Shown: positions 17,315 through 25,520, counted from the first letter of the stretch. The stretch: DNA of 64,000 nt from Vulcanimicrobiota bacterium (GCA_027307235.1 DAHUXH010000010.1:1-64000); one strand, 5' to 3'. A program made the numbers and translations. The notes: generated by a model not told the origin, from the letters alone.

Positions 17315-19056
17315 GGGTGCGGCTTCGCGACCGGAGCAACGTTGGGGAGCACGCTGTTGTGCAGCATCGCTTCCCGCGCAATCTTTGCGAACGCCGGCGC
17401 CGCGACGACGCTGCCGTAATAGGCGCCGACCGGACGATCGACTTTGACGTAGATCACATAGCGCGGATGTTCGTAGGGAACCATGCCGATGAACGATGCG
17501 ACATACGCGCCCGGCTCGTACACGCCGTTGGCGACGATCTGCGCGGTGCCGGTCTTTCCGGCCGTCGTGTATCCAGGAACCTGCGCGCTCGGATTCCCCG
17601 TGCCATGCACGACCACCGTTCGTAAGAAGCTCTTGAGCGTTGCCGCAATCTTCTTGGAGAAGACACGCCCCTCGATCTGCGGTGCATATGCGTAGGCAAC
17701 AGCGCCTTGTGCGTTGAGCACCTTTTTGACAATCGACGGGCGCAGCAGCATGCCGCCGTTAGCGATCGCGCAGTAGTAGCGCGTCATCGCAAGCGGTGTG
17801 ACCGAAACACCTTGACCGAATGACATCGTCGCAAGCGAGGATCCGCTCCATTCGCTCGGCGGTGGAACGATGCCCGGGTTTTCACCTGGTAGTCCGCTCT
17901 CGGTCGAGTTCCCGAATCCGGCACGCTGCTCCATGTCATAGAAGGCGCGCGCGCCGATGCGCATGCCGACTTCAGCCGCGCCGACGTTATGCGAATACTC
18001 GATGATCTCTTCGAGCGTCTCGTCGCTGCCCGTGCCGGCCAAGAATCCGTCCTCGGCGTTGTGAATGAGATGACCGCCGACCTCGAGCGTGTCGTGCGCG
18101 GGGAAACGCGAACGTGTCGTGACCTTGCCGGATTCGAGCGCCGCGGCGGCGGTCACGAGCTTGAACGTCGAGCCGGGTTCGTAAGCATCCATCACGGCAC
18201 GATCGCGCTCATCGTTAGCGGAAGACTTCCAGAATGCATTTGGATCGTAGTCAGGGAGATTCGCGAGCGCGAGAATTTCGCCCGTCCACGGATCCATGAC
18301 GATGGCGGTGCCGTCGAGCGCATGCCAGGTTTTAATCTGTTCACCGAGCGCCTGCTCGGCGACGAACTGTAAGTACGGATCGATGGTGAGCTGAAGCGAG
18401 AGTCCGGGCTTGGCGGGTTTGACGACCGTGTCGCGACCGAATGGAATCGCGCGGCCGAACTCGTCGGTTTCGAGCGTGGTCTCTCCCGATTGCCCGCGCA
18501 ACCAATCGTCGAACGAATACTCGATACCCGCCAGACCATTCTCATCGGTTCCGACGAACCCGAGCACCGTCGAGGCAAGTGTTCCGACCGTGTCGACGCG
18601 CCGCCCGCTATCTTCTTCTTTGACGGCGACGCCGGTGAAGCCGAGCGCGCGCACACGCTGCGCCACGTCGTGCGGCACCTTGCGCTCGATCCACACGAAC
18701 CACAGGCTCCTGTCGTGCAGTTCGGCGAGCGTGGCCGGATCGAGCTTGCCGACGATCGGTTGCAGCGCCGCGACGGCCGCACCGGCATCTTCGATGTCGT
18801 GCGGCACCGCGTACACGCTTTCCGATGGCAACGATCGCACCAGCACGTTGCCGTCGCGATCGAAGATGCTGCCGCGGCGCGCGAAGACTTCAACCGTGTC
18901 GCTGCGTTGCGCAAGCGCCTCCTTGGCGAGTACGGGACCCTGACGAATCTGCACGTCGTACAGACGCCAGGTGAGAAATCCGGCGACGATCAGCCATCCG
19001 TAAAAAACGACTTTCGCGCGGGTCGTAGCGACACGCGCGAATGTTCGGCGATGCAT
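17311..19056 (-). CDS. ftsI: Peptidoglycan D,D-transpeptidase (division PBP)
   Basis: Class B penicillin-binding protein that cross-links septal peptidoglycan in the periplasm. One N-terminal membrane anchor (~16-32), the PBP dimerisation-domain block RRGSIFDRDGNVL (~60-72), then the transpeptidase motifs STFK (S296, K299), SHN (355-357) and KTGT (501-504). Length 581 residues; there is no C-terminal PASTA domain. It follows the ftsL-like gene by 17 bp and overlaps murE by 4 bp. The FtsI assignment comes from position in the cluster. Confidence 0.94.
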   Translation of the reverse strand: MHRRTFARVATTRAKVVFYGWLIVAGFLTWRLYDVQIRQGPVLAKEALAQRSDTVEVFARRGSIFDRDGNVLVRSLPSESVYAVPHDIEDAGAAVAALQPIVGKLDPATLAELHDRSLWFVWIERKVPHDVAQRVRALGFTGVAVKEEDSGRRVDTVGTLASTVLGFVGTDENGLAGIEYSFDDWLRGQSGETTLETDEFGRAIPFGRDTVVKPAKPGLSLQLTIDPYLQFVAEQALGEQIKTWHALDGTAIVMDPWTGEILALANLPDYDPNAFWKSSANDERDRAVMDAYEPGSTFKLVTAAAALESGKVTTRSRFPAHDTLEVGGHLIHNAEDGFLAGTGSDETLEEIIEYSHNVGAAEVGMRIGARAFYDMEQRAGFGNSTESGLPGENPGIVPPPSEWSGSSLATMSFGQGVSVTPLAMTRYYCAIANGGMLLRPSIVKKVLNAQGAVAYAYAPQIEGRVFSKKIAATLKSFLRTVVVHGTGNPSAQVPGYTTAGKTGTAQIVANGVYEPGAYVASFIGMVPYEHPRYVIYVKVDRPVGAYYGSVVAAPAFAKIAREAMLHNSVLPNVAPVAKPHP

Positions 19057-19073
19057 CGAGGTCGATCGTCCCC

Positions 19074-19535
19074 TCAGCGCATCACACTCCCGGAGCGATG
19101 CGGCGCCGGCGGCCGGCTAAACCACGACTGCAGTACGCGCAGGAACGCAACGCGCGGTGAGGTGTCGGTTTGCGCCGGCGCGAGCGGCACCAGCGCGAAG
19201 CGCTGCGGCTCGTGCATCCCCAAACGCGCGGCGATTCCGGCCAACCGTTCCTGCGATCGCAGCGCAGCGAGCTGATCGTCCAGGCGCGTCGTCTCTTCGA
19301 TGAGCGCTTCGCGCTTGGCTTGCGCGCGTGAGAGCGCGTAGTTGTATCCGGTGAGGCTCGACGTTAGCGTCACGTAGGCAAAGACCAGCCCAAAGAGCAC
19401 CAGGATGACGACGCCCGCGCGCACGAGCGACGTGTAGCGCGCCGAGTTGTTGCGCTTACGCCGGTCTTGTGCAGCGGTGTGCGCGCGGCGCGTGTTGCGC
19501 GGCCGGGGTCTGGGAACGGCGATGGGATTGATCAT
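19074..19535 (-). CDS. ftsL: FtsL-like division protein
   Basis: A 153-residue bitopic protein: a basic, Arg/Pro-rich cytoplasmic N-terminus, one membrane helix (~39-58), then a short coiled-coil (~66-95) ending in AARLGMHEPQRF, the last part resembling the LGM-x-x-P turn common in FtsL/DivIC proteins. FtsL bridges FtsQ/FtsB and FtsW/FtsI at the septum. FtsL proteins diverge strongly, so the call rests on topology plus its place between rsmH and ftsI. The C-terminal extension (~100-153) is longer than usual and Pro/Arg-rich. The ATG overlaps the rsmH stop by 4 bp. Confidence 0.8.
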   Translation of the reverse strand: MINPIAVPRPRPRNTRRAHTAAQDRRKRNNSARYTSLVRAGVVILVLFGLVFAYVTLTSSLTGYNYALSRAQAKREALIEETTRLDDQLAALRSQERLAGIAARLGMHEPQRFALVPLAPAQTDTSPRVAFLRVLQSWFSRPPAPHRSGSVMR

Positions 19536-20401
19536 GATGCCTTCCGCTCTGCGGCGCGCATCTTCGCGCTGCGCGCGCGCGGGTTTGCCGCAGTTTCGGT
19601 GCTGCCCGGCACGATGGGTTTCTTGGTCAGGACGTTGAGCCGCTCGTCTTCGCGGAAGGTGTTCTTGACGATGCGGTCTTCGAGCGAATGAAAGCTGATC
19701 ACCACGATGCGGCCTGCTCCGCGAAGACGACCGATCGCGGCGCCGAGTCCGTCGCGCAATGCGCCGAGTTCATCGTTGACGGCGATGCGCAAGGCTTGGA
19801 AGACGCGCGTGGCCGGATGAATGCGCGCGTGACTTCCGCGATGCGTAACGCCTGCGACGAAATTCGCGAATTCGACGGTCGTTTTCGGAAGCGAACCGGC
19901 GCGCCGCCGCTCGACGATCGCATGGGCGATCCTGCGTGACGCGCGTTCTTCGCCGTACTGATAGAAGATGTCGGCGAGTTCGCGTTCGCTGGCGGTGTTG
20001 AGCACATCGTATGCGCTCTTGCCGGCGTACGGGTTCATGCGCATATCGAGCGCGGCGGCATGGCGAAACGAAAAGCCGCGTTGCACGTCATCAAACTGCA
20101 TGGAGGATACCCCCAAATCGAAGAGCACGCCGTCGACGAGCGGGACGCCCTGCGCATCCAGCACGTCCCCGAGCGCGCGGAAATTCGCGTGAACGAACGT
20201 CAGCGCCGGATGCGCGATCGCTTTGGCGCGATCGACCGCCTCGGGGTCGGCGTCGAGCGCGATCAACCGTCCCGTGCTCAATCGCTCCAGTATGGCGCGC
20301 GCATGCCCACCCGCACCGAAGGTCGCATCGACGTAGATCCCATCCGGCCGGATCGCCAGATACTCCAGCGCCTGCGGAAGCAAAACCGAAACGTGCGTCA
20401 T
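19532..20401 (-). CDS. rsmH: 16S rRNA (cytosine(1402)-N4)-methyltransferase
   Basis: SAM-dependent methyltransferase that modifies C1402 in the ribosomal decoding centre. The 289-residue protein has the N-terminal HVSVLLPQALEYL, SAM motif DATFGAGGHA (~25-34), VLFDLGVSSMQFDDVQRGFS and the C-terminal ISFHSLEDRIVKNTFR, all classical for RsmH/MraW. It begins 12 bp after mraZ and overlaps the ftsL-like gene by 4 bp. Confidence 0.96.
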   Translation of the reverse strand: MTHVSVLLPQALEYLAIRPDGIYVDATFGAGGHARAILERLSTGRLIALDADPEAVDRAKAIAHPALTFVHANFRALGDVLDAQGVPLVDGVLFDLGVSSMQFDDVQRGFSFRHAAALDMRMNPYAGKSAYDVLNTASERELADIFYQYGEERASRRIAHAIVERRRAGSLPKTTVEFANFVAGVTHRGSHARIHPATRVFQALRIAVNDELGALRDGLGAAIGRLRGAGRIVVISFHSLEDRIVKNTFREDERLNVLTKKPIVPGSTETAANPRARSAKMRAAERKAS

Positions 20402-20413
20402 CCGCGCATCGCA

Positions 20414-20857
20414 TCAGTACAGCCCGAGGTCGGCCGCGAAATCGGCAACCTCGCCTTCAGGAGCCAGGTGATCGGCCAGCCGTTCCTTCGCCCAAATCTC
20501 CACCCGCGAGAGCGAGCCGATCGAGACCACTTCGCGCTCGATGCCCGCATACGCGCGCAACCCGGCCGGGATGAGCAAACGCCCCTGCCCATCGCACGCG
20601 ACTTCGTCCGTATGCGAGAACAAGTGGCGGACGTACCGGCGGAACTGCTCGTCCTTGCGGGGCGCCGCCTCCAGGCGGGCGCAGAATTCGGCCCAGGTGA
20701 CGGCAGGGTAGAGAGCCAGACAGCGCTCGGGCTGCCCGACGGTCAGGACAAACCCGGTGCCCAAGCGGTCGCGAAAGCGCGCGGGGACGATGAGCCGGCC
20801 CTTTTCGTCAAGGGCATGCTCGACCGACCCGGTAAAGCGCGGCAGCTCCGCTGGCAA
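20414..20857 (-). CDS. mraZ: Transcriptional regulator MraZ
   Basis: DNA-binding repressor/regulator of the dcw operon, made of two tandem SpoVT/AbrB-like MraZ repeats. The first (FTGSVEHALDEKGRLIVPAR) begins at ~8 and the second (VACDGQGRLLIPAGLRAYAG) at ~86; both contain the family D-x-K/Q-G-R-L-x-I/V-P core. Length 147. The start codon is TTG at 20857, chosen because it begins the conserved N-terminus and is preceded by GGGAGGGG about 4 nt upstream. It is the first gene of the operon, and the repeats just upstream look like its own binding sites. Confidence 0.95.
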   Translation of the reverse strand: MPAELPRFTGSVEHALDEKGRLIVPARFRDRLGTGFVLTVGQPERCLALYPAVTWAEFCARLEAAPRKDEQFRRYVRHLFSHTDEVACDGQGRLLIPAGLRAYAGIEREVVSIGSLSRVEIWAKERLADHLAPEGEVADFAADLGLY

Positions 20858-20865
20858 GGTCCCCT

Positions 20866-20900
20866 CCCTATGGCACCACTATGCACCACTTCCCTCCACT
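20866..20900 (-). promoter_or_regulatory. Candidate MraZ operator (10-bp periodic AGTGG repeats)
   Basis: On the minus strand AGTGG occurs at 20900-20896, 20890-20886 and 20880-20876, with TAGGG in the same phase at 20870-20866: three exact repeats and one partial repeat at precise 10-bp spacing. MraZ is known to bind short direct TGGG-type repeats separated by 5 bp upstream of mraZ. The repeats lie between the -10 box and the start codon, as expected for autorepression. Confidence 0.7.
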
Positions 20901-20927
20901 ATACACCGGAAACCGCCCCAAAACCAA
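20898..20927 (-). promoter_or_regulatory. Candidate dcw operon promoter
   Basis: On the minus strand TTGGTT (20927-20922) is followed after 18 bp by TATAGT (20903-20898), a good -10 and a fair -35 box. The -10 overlaps the first of the AGTGG repeats, so binding there should block transcription. Confidence 0.5.
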
Positions 20928-21401
20928 GTGGATGCAAATGGCCCGACGAGGCCTGTAAATTAGAGAAGTAGGCTGGACTCCAAAGGAGTATTCCTGGGCC
21001 CTCGTCGCTCTCAAGCCAAGGGAGCATGGGCGTCAACTAGATCTGCAAGGTCGCGCGTCGCCGTTTCGCGCGAGACCTTTGGTTAGCTTCGCGTATTTTG
21101 TCCGCAGTGAGGTGTGTCCCTCAAAACGGTCGCGCAGTCTACGCACCACCTGCGCTGCTCCGTGTAATTCAGCGCGTCGAGCGTCACGTCGATGGAATTG
21201 GTGCGATCGTCGGCACGGCCACGCCGGTGCCAGAGAGCGACAAGGCGTCGAACAATTTCGACGCTAGAAAACCTGCGATGCTACGGAAAACGTGCGGAAA
21301 ACCGTATCGGATGCTACGCAAGGCGCCTTCATACGGTCATCGCCGTGGCAACCGAAAGACGCACGTCCGCGCTCGTTCAGGCCTCGCCGACTTTACACTG
21401 C
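20928..21401. other. 474-bp gap without a gene; two RNA-like hairpins
   Basis: No credible gene is seen between the mraZ promoter and the toxin-antitoxin pair. Two structured stretches stand out. At 20944-21007, CGACGAG pairs with CTCGTCG around an inner perfect hairpin ACTCC-AAA-GGAGT (20977-20989). At 21047-21079, AAGGTCGCGCG pairs with CGCGC-GA-GACCTT around a 9-nt loop. Neither has a run of T long enough for a standard terminator. They could be a small RNA, or end signals for the upstream pair. The rest shows no repeat or known RNA motif. Confidence 0.4.
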
Positions 21402-21737
21402 TCAGCCTAGCGCCTTCGCAAGCGCTTTCGGTTCTCGCGAGATTGCAAACAAGAGAACCCGCGCAGCCTCCGACGGCTGCTTTCGACCCTGCTCCCATTC
21501 CTGTACGCTCCGAAGCGACAGACGATAGCGGTGCGCAAACTCACGCTGTGTTAGTCCGATGTTTTGCCGAATCGCGCGCACGTTGACGCTCGGAACGAAA
21601 CGAGCATTATCAAAGCTCACGTCATCATAGCCATCCGCAGCTTTCCAGGCATCGATCTCCGCCTCGGTCGGCTCCGGGCGAAAGCGATCGATCTTCCCGC
21701 TGCCGATTTTATGCCGATTCTTGCGCACGATACTCAT
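21402..21737 (-). CDS. Xre-family antitoxin/regulator paired with BrnT-type toxin
   Basis: An 111-residue protein. The N-terminal ~50 residues are charged and include RPEPTEAEIDAWKAADGYDD, which may be the toxin-binding part. Residues ~52-100 form a helix-turn-helix of the Xre/Cro type: AIRQNIGLTQREFAHRYRLS followed by VQEWEQGRKQPSEAARVLL. Its start overlaps the end of the toxin gene by 29 bp, so the two are translated from one mRNA. In the standard BrnTA pair the antitoxin BrnA is a ribbon-helix-helix protein; an Xre domain here is a different partner type. It probably represses its own operon. Confidence 0.8.
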   Translation of the reverse strand: MSIVRKNRHKIGSGKIDRFRPEPTEAEIDAWKAADGYDDVSFDNARFVPSVNVRAIRQNIGLTQREFAHRYRLSLRSVQEWEQGRKQPSEAARVLLFAISREPKALAKALG

Positions 21738-22014
21738 GATACTTCCGCCTTTCTTGGGCCGACGACCACCACGCGGTAACGATCCGCCGCGCGCCGGCGC
21801 GGGGCGTCCACACCACGGTTAGATTGCGCCCTTCAATCTCGCCGATAACGATGTAGCGTATCTCTCCATAGTCGCGACGCTCGTCTTGGATCTCGAGGTA
21901 CGGGCCATCAAACACATGAGAGGCAAACTCGAAGTCAAAGCCTCGCTCCGCGAACGTGCGCTCGCTTTTGGAATCGTCCCATTCGAACGAGTCAAAATCG
22001 TCATGGTTATTCAA
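21709..22014 (-). CDS. brnT: BrnT family toxin (ribonuclease type)
   Basis: A 101-residue protein of the BrnT (DUF497) family, small RelE-fold ribonucleases of type II toxin-antitoxin systems. The family pattern is clear: FEWDDSKSERTFAERGFDF at the N-terminus, VFDGPYLEIQDERRDYGE, then RYIVIGEIEGRNLTVVWTP and the basic end TAWWSSAQERRKYHEYR. The only usable start is TTG at 22014, as an in-frame stop lies two codons before it. Toxin precedes antitoxin, as in BrnTA. Confidence 0.88.
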   Translation of the reverse strand: MNNHDDFDSFEWDDSKSERTFAERGFDFEFASHVFDGPYLEIQDERRDYGEIRYIVIGEIEGRNLTVVWTPRAGARRIVTAWWSSAQERRKYHEYRAQESA

Positions 22015-22341
22015 ATGTTACTACGCTCCTGGCGTATCCGTCAACGGCGCATAAACTCGCATGGCGATCGCACTGGCGCACGTGCGACCGTATCGCGGGA
22101 GCAACCCGCTCATTTCCAGCACGCGATCAACGCCACGGTCATCGCAACCACCTCGATGAACGAGACTATCGTACACGCACATCGTGTCAGATGTACGGCA
22201 AAGCTTGCTGGCAGTTCAGCGTTACGCGATGCCGAAGGCGGCCTCACGATTCCTGCGCACGGCAAAGACGGTCAGGCAAGCAGATCGCAACGTAGTCTCG
22301 CGTGACGGGCTCTGTCGGGGTCTGCGACGAAATGCCAGATC
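22015..22341. other. 327-bp gap without a recognisable gene
   Basis: Between the toxin gene and the DUF488 gene I see no conserved protein, RNA motif, repeat or strong promoter on either strand. The promoter of the toxin-antitoxin pair (minus strand) and that of the DUF488 gene (plus strand) must lie here. Confidence 0.5.
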
Positions 22342-22896
22342 ATGGCGGCGCCGCTGCTGACGCTTGGGCATGGGACTGCGAGTGTGGACGAACTTGCGGC
22401 TCTCCTTCGTGAAGCTGCGATCGAGTCGGTGGTTGACGTTCGCACGGTTCCCAAAAGCCGTCGTCATCCGCAATTTTGGCGCGAAGCGATGGAGCAGTGG
22501 GTCCCCGCGGAGGCCGCGAGTTCGTATCGCTGGGAACCGGCGCTCGGCGGCTTTCGCAAAGTCGATCCGAACAGCCATAACGTCGCGCTGCGCCATCCTT
22601 CGTTTCGCGCGTACGCCGACTACATGGAAACCGACGCCTTCGCGCGCGCCCTTGACCAGCTTCTCGCGCACGTGGAAACATCGCGCGTCGCGATTCTGTG
22701 TTCCGAAACGGTGTGGTGGCGGTGCCACCGGCGTCTCATCTCCGACGCCGTGCTGCTCCTGCACAAAATTCCGGTGCTTCACATGATGCACGACGGCGCG
22801 CTTCGTCCGCATATTCCGACGGCCGGCGTTCGCGTGGCCGACGACGGCACACTACGCTACGACGTCCTTTTTGAGCCTGACGAACCACCCGAATGA
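22342..22896 (+). CDS. DUF488 domain-containing protein
   Basis: A 184-residue cytoplasmic protein of the DUF488 family. Family hallmarks: LLTLGHGTASVDELAALL at the N-terminus, VVDVRTVPKSRRHPQF at ~30-45 and AILCSETVWWRCHRRLISD near residue 130, which holds the invariant Cys and the C-H-R cluster. No function is established for the family; it is often found near stress or DNA-related genes. Its last 45 bp overlap the end of the convergent MFS gene. Confidence 0.88.
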   Translation: MAAPLLTLGHGTASVDELAALLREAAIESVVDVRTVPKSRRHPQFWREAMEQWVPAEAASSYRWEPALGGFRKVDPNSHNVALRHPSFRAYADYMETDAFARALDQLLAHVETSRVAILCSETVWWRCHRRLISDAVLLLHKIPVLHMMHDGALRPHIPTAGVRVADDGTLRYDVLFEPDEPPE

Positions 22897-24111
22897 CAAC
22901 CGGGCGCTACGAGCTGCAACCAGCGGAAGCAACACCACCGACCCGAGCGCTGCTGCCGCGGAAAAGATGATGAACCCACCCATGTAACTGCCGGTGCGAT
23001 CGAAGATGGCGCCTCCGATAGCTGGCGCCGCCGCGGCCGCCAGTGCCAACGGAAGCCCCTGCGCTCCGTTCATACTGCCGAAGCGTTGCGGACCGAAGAC
23101 CGCCATCATCGCCGCCGCGCGCATCGCAGGCGACAATCCGTACCCGGCTCCGGACAGCAGTGCGGCACAGCCGACCGGAACGAGCGTATGCGCAGCCGCC
23201 ATCACGATGGTCGCCACAGCCTGCGCGAACGTACACGCGCACAGAATACTGAACGAATCAAAACGACGCAGCAAAGCGCCGCCGAACGCCCGACCGGGTA
23301 TGCTGCCGAAACCGCACAAACCCGCGATCATCGCCGCCGTTCCGGCATTCCATCCGCGCCCGAGTTCAAATGGGATGAAATGAACGGTGAGAAACGCGCT
23401 GCCCGCGACACTCAGCACGGCCGAGGTGGTAATGAGCAGAAATCGCACGTCGAGCAGCAGGCTCGGCATGCGTGCCGGCGCATTCGCTTCACGTGCGATG
23501 CTCGCGCGCGCTGGATAGCGCACCCAGAACGCATGGATGGGAACGGCGATCAGGAGTTGGATGAGCGCGATCGCAACCAAGGCATGGCGCCATCCCAGAT
23601 GCGCCACCAGCGATTGCTCGAGCGGTTGAAATACGGGCGCCGCCAAACCGCCGAAGAGCGTGATCGCCAACAACGCTTGCGCGGGGGCAGCTTTGAACCA
23701 TTGGCCTGCGATCGCAAACGACACCGGATAATACGTGAGCGCTGCGGCGCCGGCGAGTCCAATGCCCCAGATCGCATAGAATTGCGGCAGCGTCTGCACC
23801 ATCGACAGCAACCAAAAACTGATCGCCGCCAGCGCCGAACCTACTGTCAGCAGCAGCCGCCCGCGGCCGGCATCGACGTGACGCCCGACCACCATGCCGA
23901 GCGCGCCGGCTACCAACAAACACAACGAATAGGCGATCGACATGCGTCCACTCGCCCAATGCAGATCGCGGGCGATCGGCGTGAGCATCACGCCGAACAG
24001 ATACTGAATCGTGCCGAACGAGATGATGGTGGTTATCCCGAGCGGGAGAACCACCATCATAAACGAGGCGCGCGGCGCTACGCGCAACAAGCCGTCTCGG
24101 GCACTGAACAA
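22852..24111 (-). CDS. MFS transporter, candidate metalloid or organoarsenical exporter
   Basis: Major facilitator protein of 419 residues with about 12 membrane helices, including the MFS loop-2/3 signature MVVGRHVDAGRGRLLLTVG (~74-92). It starts 34 bp inside the end of the FAD oxidoreductase gene, so the two form an operon. That operon is headed by an ArsR-type palindrome shared with arsN and arsR. MFS exporters such as ArsJ and ArsK are known in arsenic resistance, but the sequence by itself does not set the substrate. Export of arsenite or an organic arsenical is inference from context. Confidence 0.8.
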   Translation of the reverse strand: MFSARDGLLRVAPRASFMMVVLPLGITTIISFGTIQYLFGVMLTPIARDLHWASGRMSIAYSLCLLVAGALGMVVGRHVDAGRGRLLLTVGSALAAISFWLLSMVQTLPQFYAIWGIGLAGAAALTYYPVSFAIAGQWFKAAPAQALLAITLFGGLAAPVFQPLEQSLVAHLGWRHALVAIALIQLLIAVPIHAFWVRYPARASIAREANAPARMPSLLLDVRFLLITTSAVLSVAGSAFLTVHFIPFELGRGWNAGTAAMIAGLCGFGSIPGRAFGGALLRRFDSFSILCACTFAQAVATIVMAAAHTLVPVGCAALLSGAGYGLSPAMRAAAMMAVFGPQRFGSMNGAQGLPLALAAAAAPAIGGAIFDRTGSYMGGFIIFSAAAALGSVVLLPLVAARSARLSFGWFVRLKKDVVA

Positions 24112-25409
24112 CTCTCCGTTTCAGATGGTGCGCAGCTCTGCGTATCGCAGCTGGAACGAGCGCGATCGGTGTTGCAGACGCCGGTCTCCGGAAGCACGAG
24201 TTCGACGCGTTCGGCCGCTTCGACATCGCCTGCGAGTTCGGCGATAATCGAACGAACTTGCTCGTAGCCGGTGAGCATGAGGAACGTCGGCGCGCGGCCG
24301 TAGCTCTTCATTCCGGCGATGTAGAAGCCGCGTTCCGGGTGACGGAGTTCACGCGCGCCGTGGGGCCGCACCGTGCCGCAACTGTGCTCGTTCGGATCGA
24401 TCAACGGCGCAAGTTCGACCGGTGCTTCGACCGCCGCGTCCAATGCGAGGCGCAGTTCGCGCAGCGGCGTCAGGTCGGGGCGAAAACCGGTGGACGCGAT
24501 AATCTCGTCGACGGGTAGCGTGCGATGATCTGCGCTTTCGAGCCACAGCCGCGTACCGAGTTGATTGACTTGCGCGATGCGGAACTTCTCGATGATTTCG
24601 ATGCGTTGGCGTGCGACCAGGTCGCGCAGACGCGCGCCGAGTTCGCCGCGCGCGGAGAGCGCGTCATTTTTTCCGCCTCCGAACATGATGTCCTCACGCG
24701 AACGCCGCACAACCCAGTACACCTTCGTGCCCGGCGCGTCGTCCGACAGCATCACCAGATCCAGAAGTGCGTTGAACGCGGAATGTCCGCTGCCGACGAC
24801 GGCGACCGACTTGTTGGCATACCGCTGGCGCAGCGTCAGCAAGACATCGGGAATTCCGTAGAAGATGCGCCCTTGCGCTTCAGGTTCACCCAGAGCGAAG
24901 ACGCCGGCTGATCCGAGCGGATTCGGCGTTTGCGCGGTGCCCGACGCGTCGATGACGGCGGACGCCAGCAGCGTCGAGCGCGATCCGTCCTTTGCTTCAA
25001 TCGTCAGTTCAAAGGGAAGCTGCTCGCGCCCGGCCGTCTTGAGCTTGTCGGCGCCGAAGCGCGAGACGGAGACGACGCGAGCGCCGAGGCGGATGTGAGG
25101 AAGCAACTCGGGGGTCTGGGCCAGCGGCCTCAAGTAGCGCTCGCAGAGTTCCTCGCCGGTCGGAAAGGCCTCGGGGTCGGGCTCGACCCAGCTGGTCCCG
25201 CTCAACAGCTCGTGGGCCTGCACGTCGATGTTGTAGCGCCACGGCGAAAAGAGCCTCACGTGTCCCCACGAGGCCACACTGGCCGCTACGCTGTCGCCCG
25301 ATTCGAGGACGACGAAGCCCTGGCCGCGAGCGCTGGCGTGCGCCGCGGCTGCCAGACCAACCGGACCGCCGCCGATGATTGCGATGGGAAAGCTACCTGG
25401 TGACTGCAT
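24078..25409 (-). CDS. FAD-dependent oxidoreductase with Cys-rich C-terminal tail (ArsO-like)
   Basis: Flavoprotein of 443 residues with two dinucleotide-binding folds: IIGGGPVGLAAAAHA (~11-25) for FAD and VAVVGSGHSAFNALL (~175-189) for NAD(P)H, as in flavin monooxygenase-like enzymes; DEIIASTGFRPDL is also typical. The last ~30 residues contain seven Cys, several in C-x4-C or CC spacing, which could bind a thiophilic metalloid. ATG 25409 is preferred (AGGGG 6 nt upstream); an ATG at 25433 inside the operator is an alternative, equivalent in position to that of arsR. ArsO-type flavoproteins occur in arsenic islands; the substrate here is unproven. Confidence 0.8.
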   Translation of the reverse strand: MQSPGSFPIAIIGGGPVGLAAAAHASARGQGFVVLESGDSVAASVASWGHVRLFSPWRYNIDVQAHELLSGTSWVEPDPEAFPTGEELCERYLRPLAQTPELLPHIRLGARVVSVSRFGADKLKTAGREQLPFELTIEAKDGSRSTLLASAVIDASGTAQTPNPLGSAGVFALGEPEAQGRIFYGIPDVLLTLRQRYANKSVAVVGSGHSAFNALLDLVMLSDDAPGTKVYWVVRRSREDIMFGGGKNDALSARGELGARLRDLVARQRIEIIEKFRIAQVNQLGTRLWLESADHRTLPVDEIIASTGFRPDLTPLRELRLALDAAVEAPVELAPLIDPNEHSCGTVRPHGARELRHPERGFYIAGMKSYGRAPTFLMLTGYEQVRSIIAELAGDVEAAERVELVLPETGVCNTDRARSSCDTQSCAPSETESCSVPETACCA

Positions 25410-25425
25410 GGAGGACCCCTTTTTA

Positions 25426-25441
25426 ATCGACATTCATCGAT
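25426..25441 (-). promoter_or_regulatory. ArsR-type operator O1 (FAD-MFS operon)
   Basis: Perfect palindrome ATCGA-CATTCA-TCGAT. On the minus strand the spacer contains an ATG (25433) followed by TCGAT, the same arrangement as at arsR. The aligned -10 position reads CTATAT; no good -35 is seen. Confidence 0.65.
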
Positions 25442-25490
25442 ATAGCGACGGCTGAGGTCCCCGTTTTGTTCTCGGGGGTCAGCCCAGTGC

Positions 25491-25506
25491 ATTGACAAAC
25501 ATCAAT
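25491..25506 (+). promoter_or_regulatory. ArsR-type operator O2 (arsN, upstream site)
   Basis: Perfect palindrome ATTGA-CAAACA-TCAAT that covers the -35 box of the arsN promoter. Its centre is 28 bp from that of O3. Confidence 0.7.
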
Positions 25507-25520
25507 ATAGAGCCTAGTAT
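25492..25520 (+). promoter_or_regulatory. arsN promoter
   Basis: TTGACA (25492-25497), 17 bp, TAGTAT (25515-25520): a near-consensus sigma-70 promoter. The predicted RNA start falls at about 25527, which is an ATG. Confidence 0.75.

Noticed and set aside
20941-21010. Possible tRNA or SRP RNA
   Set aside because: No T-loop-like GTTCGA, no acceptor stem of the right length and no SRP core sequence; only generic hairpins remain.
21098-21586. 162-codon plus-strand frame upstream of the toxin-antitoxin genes
   Set aside because: It runs into the antisense of the Xre gene, lacks a domain and has no good start signal.
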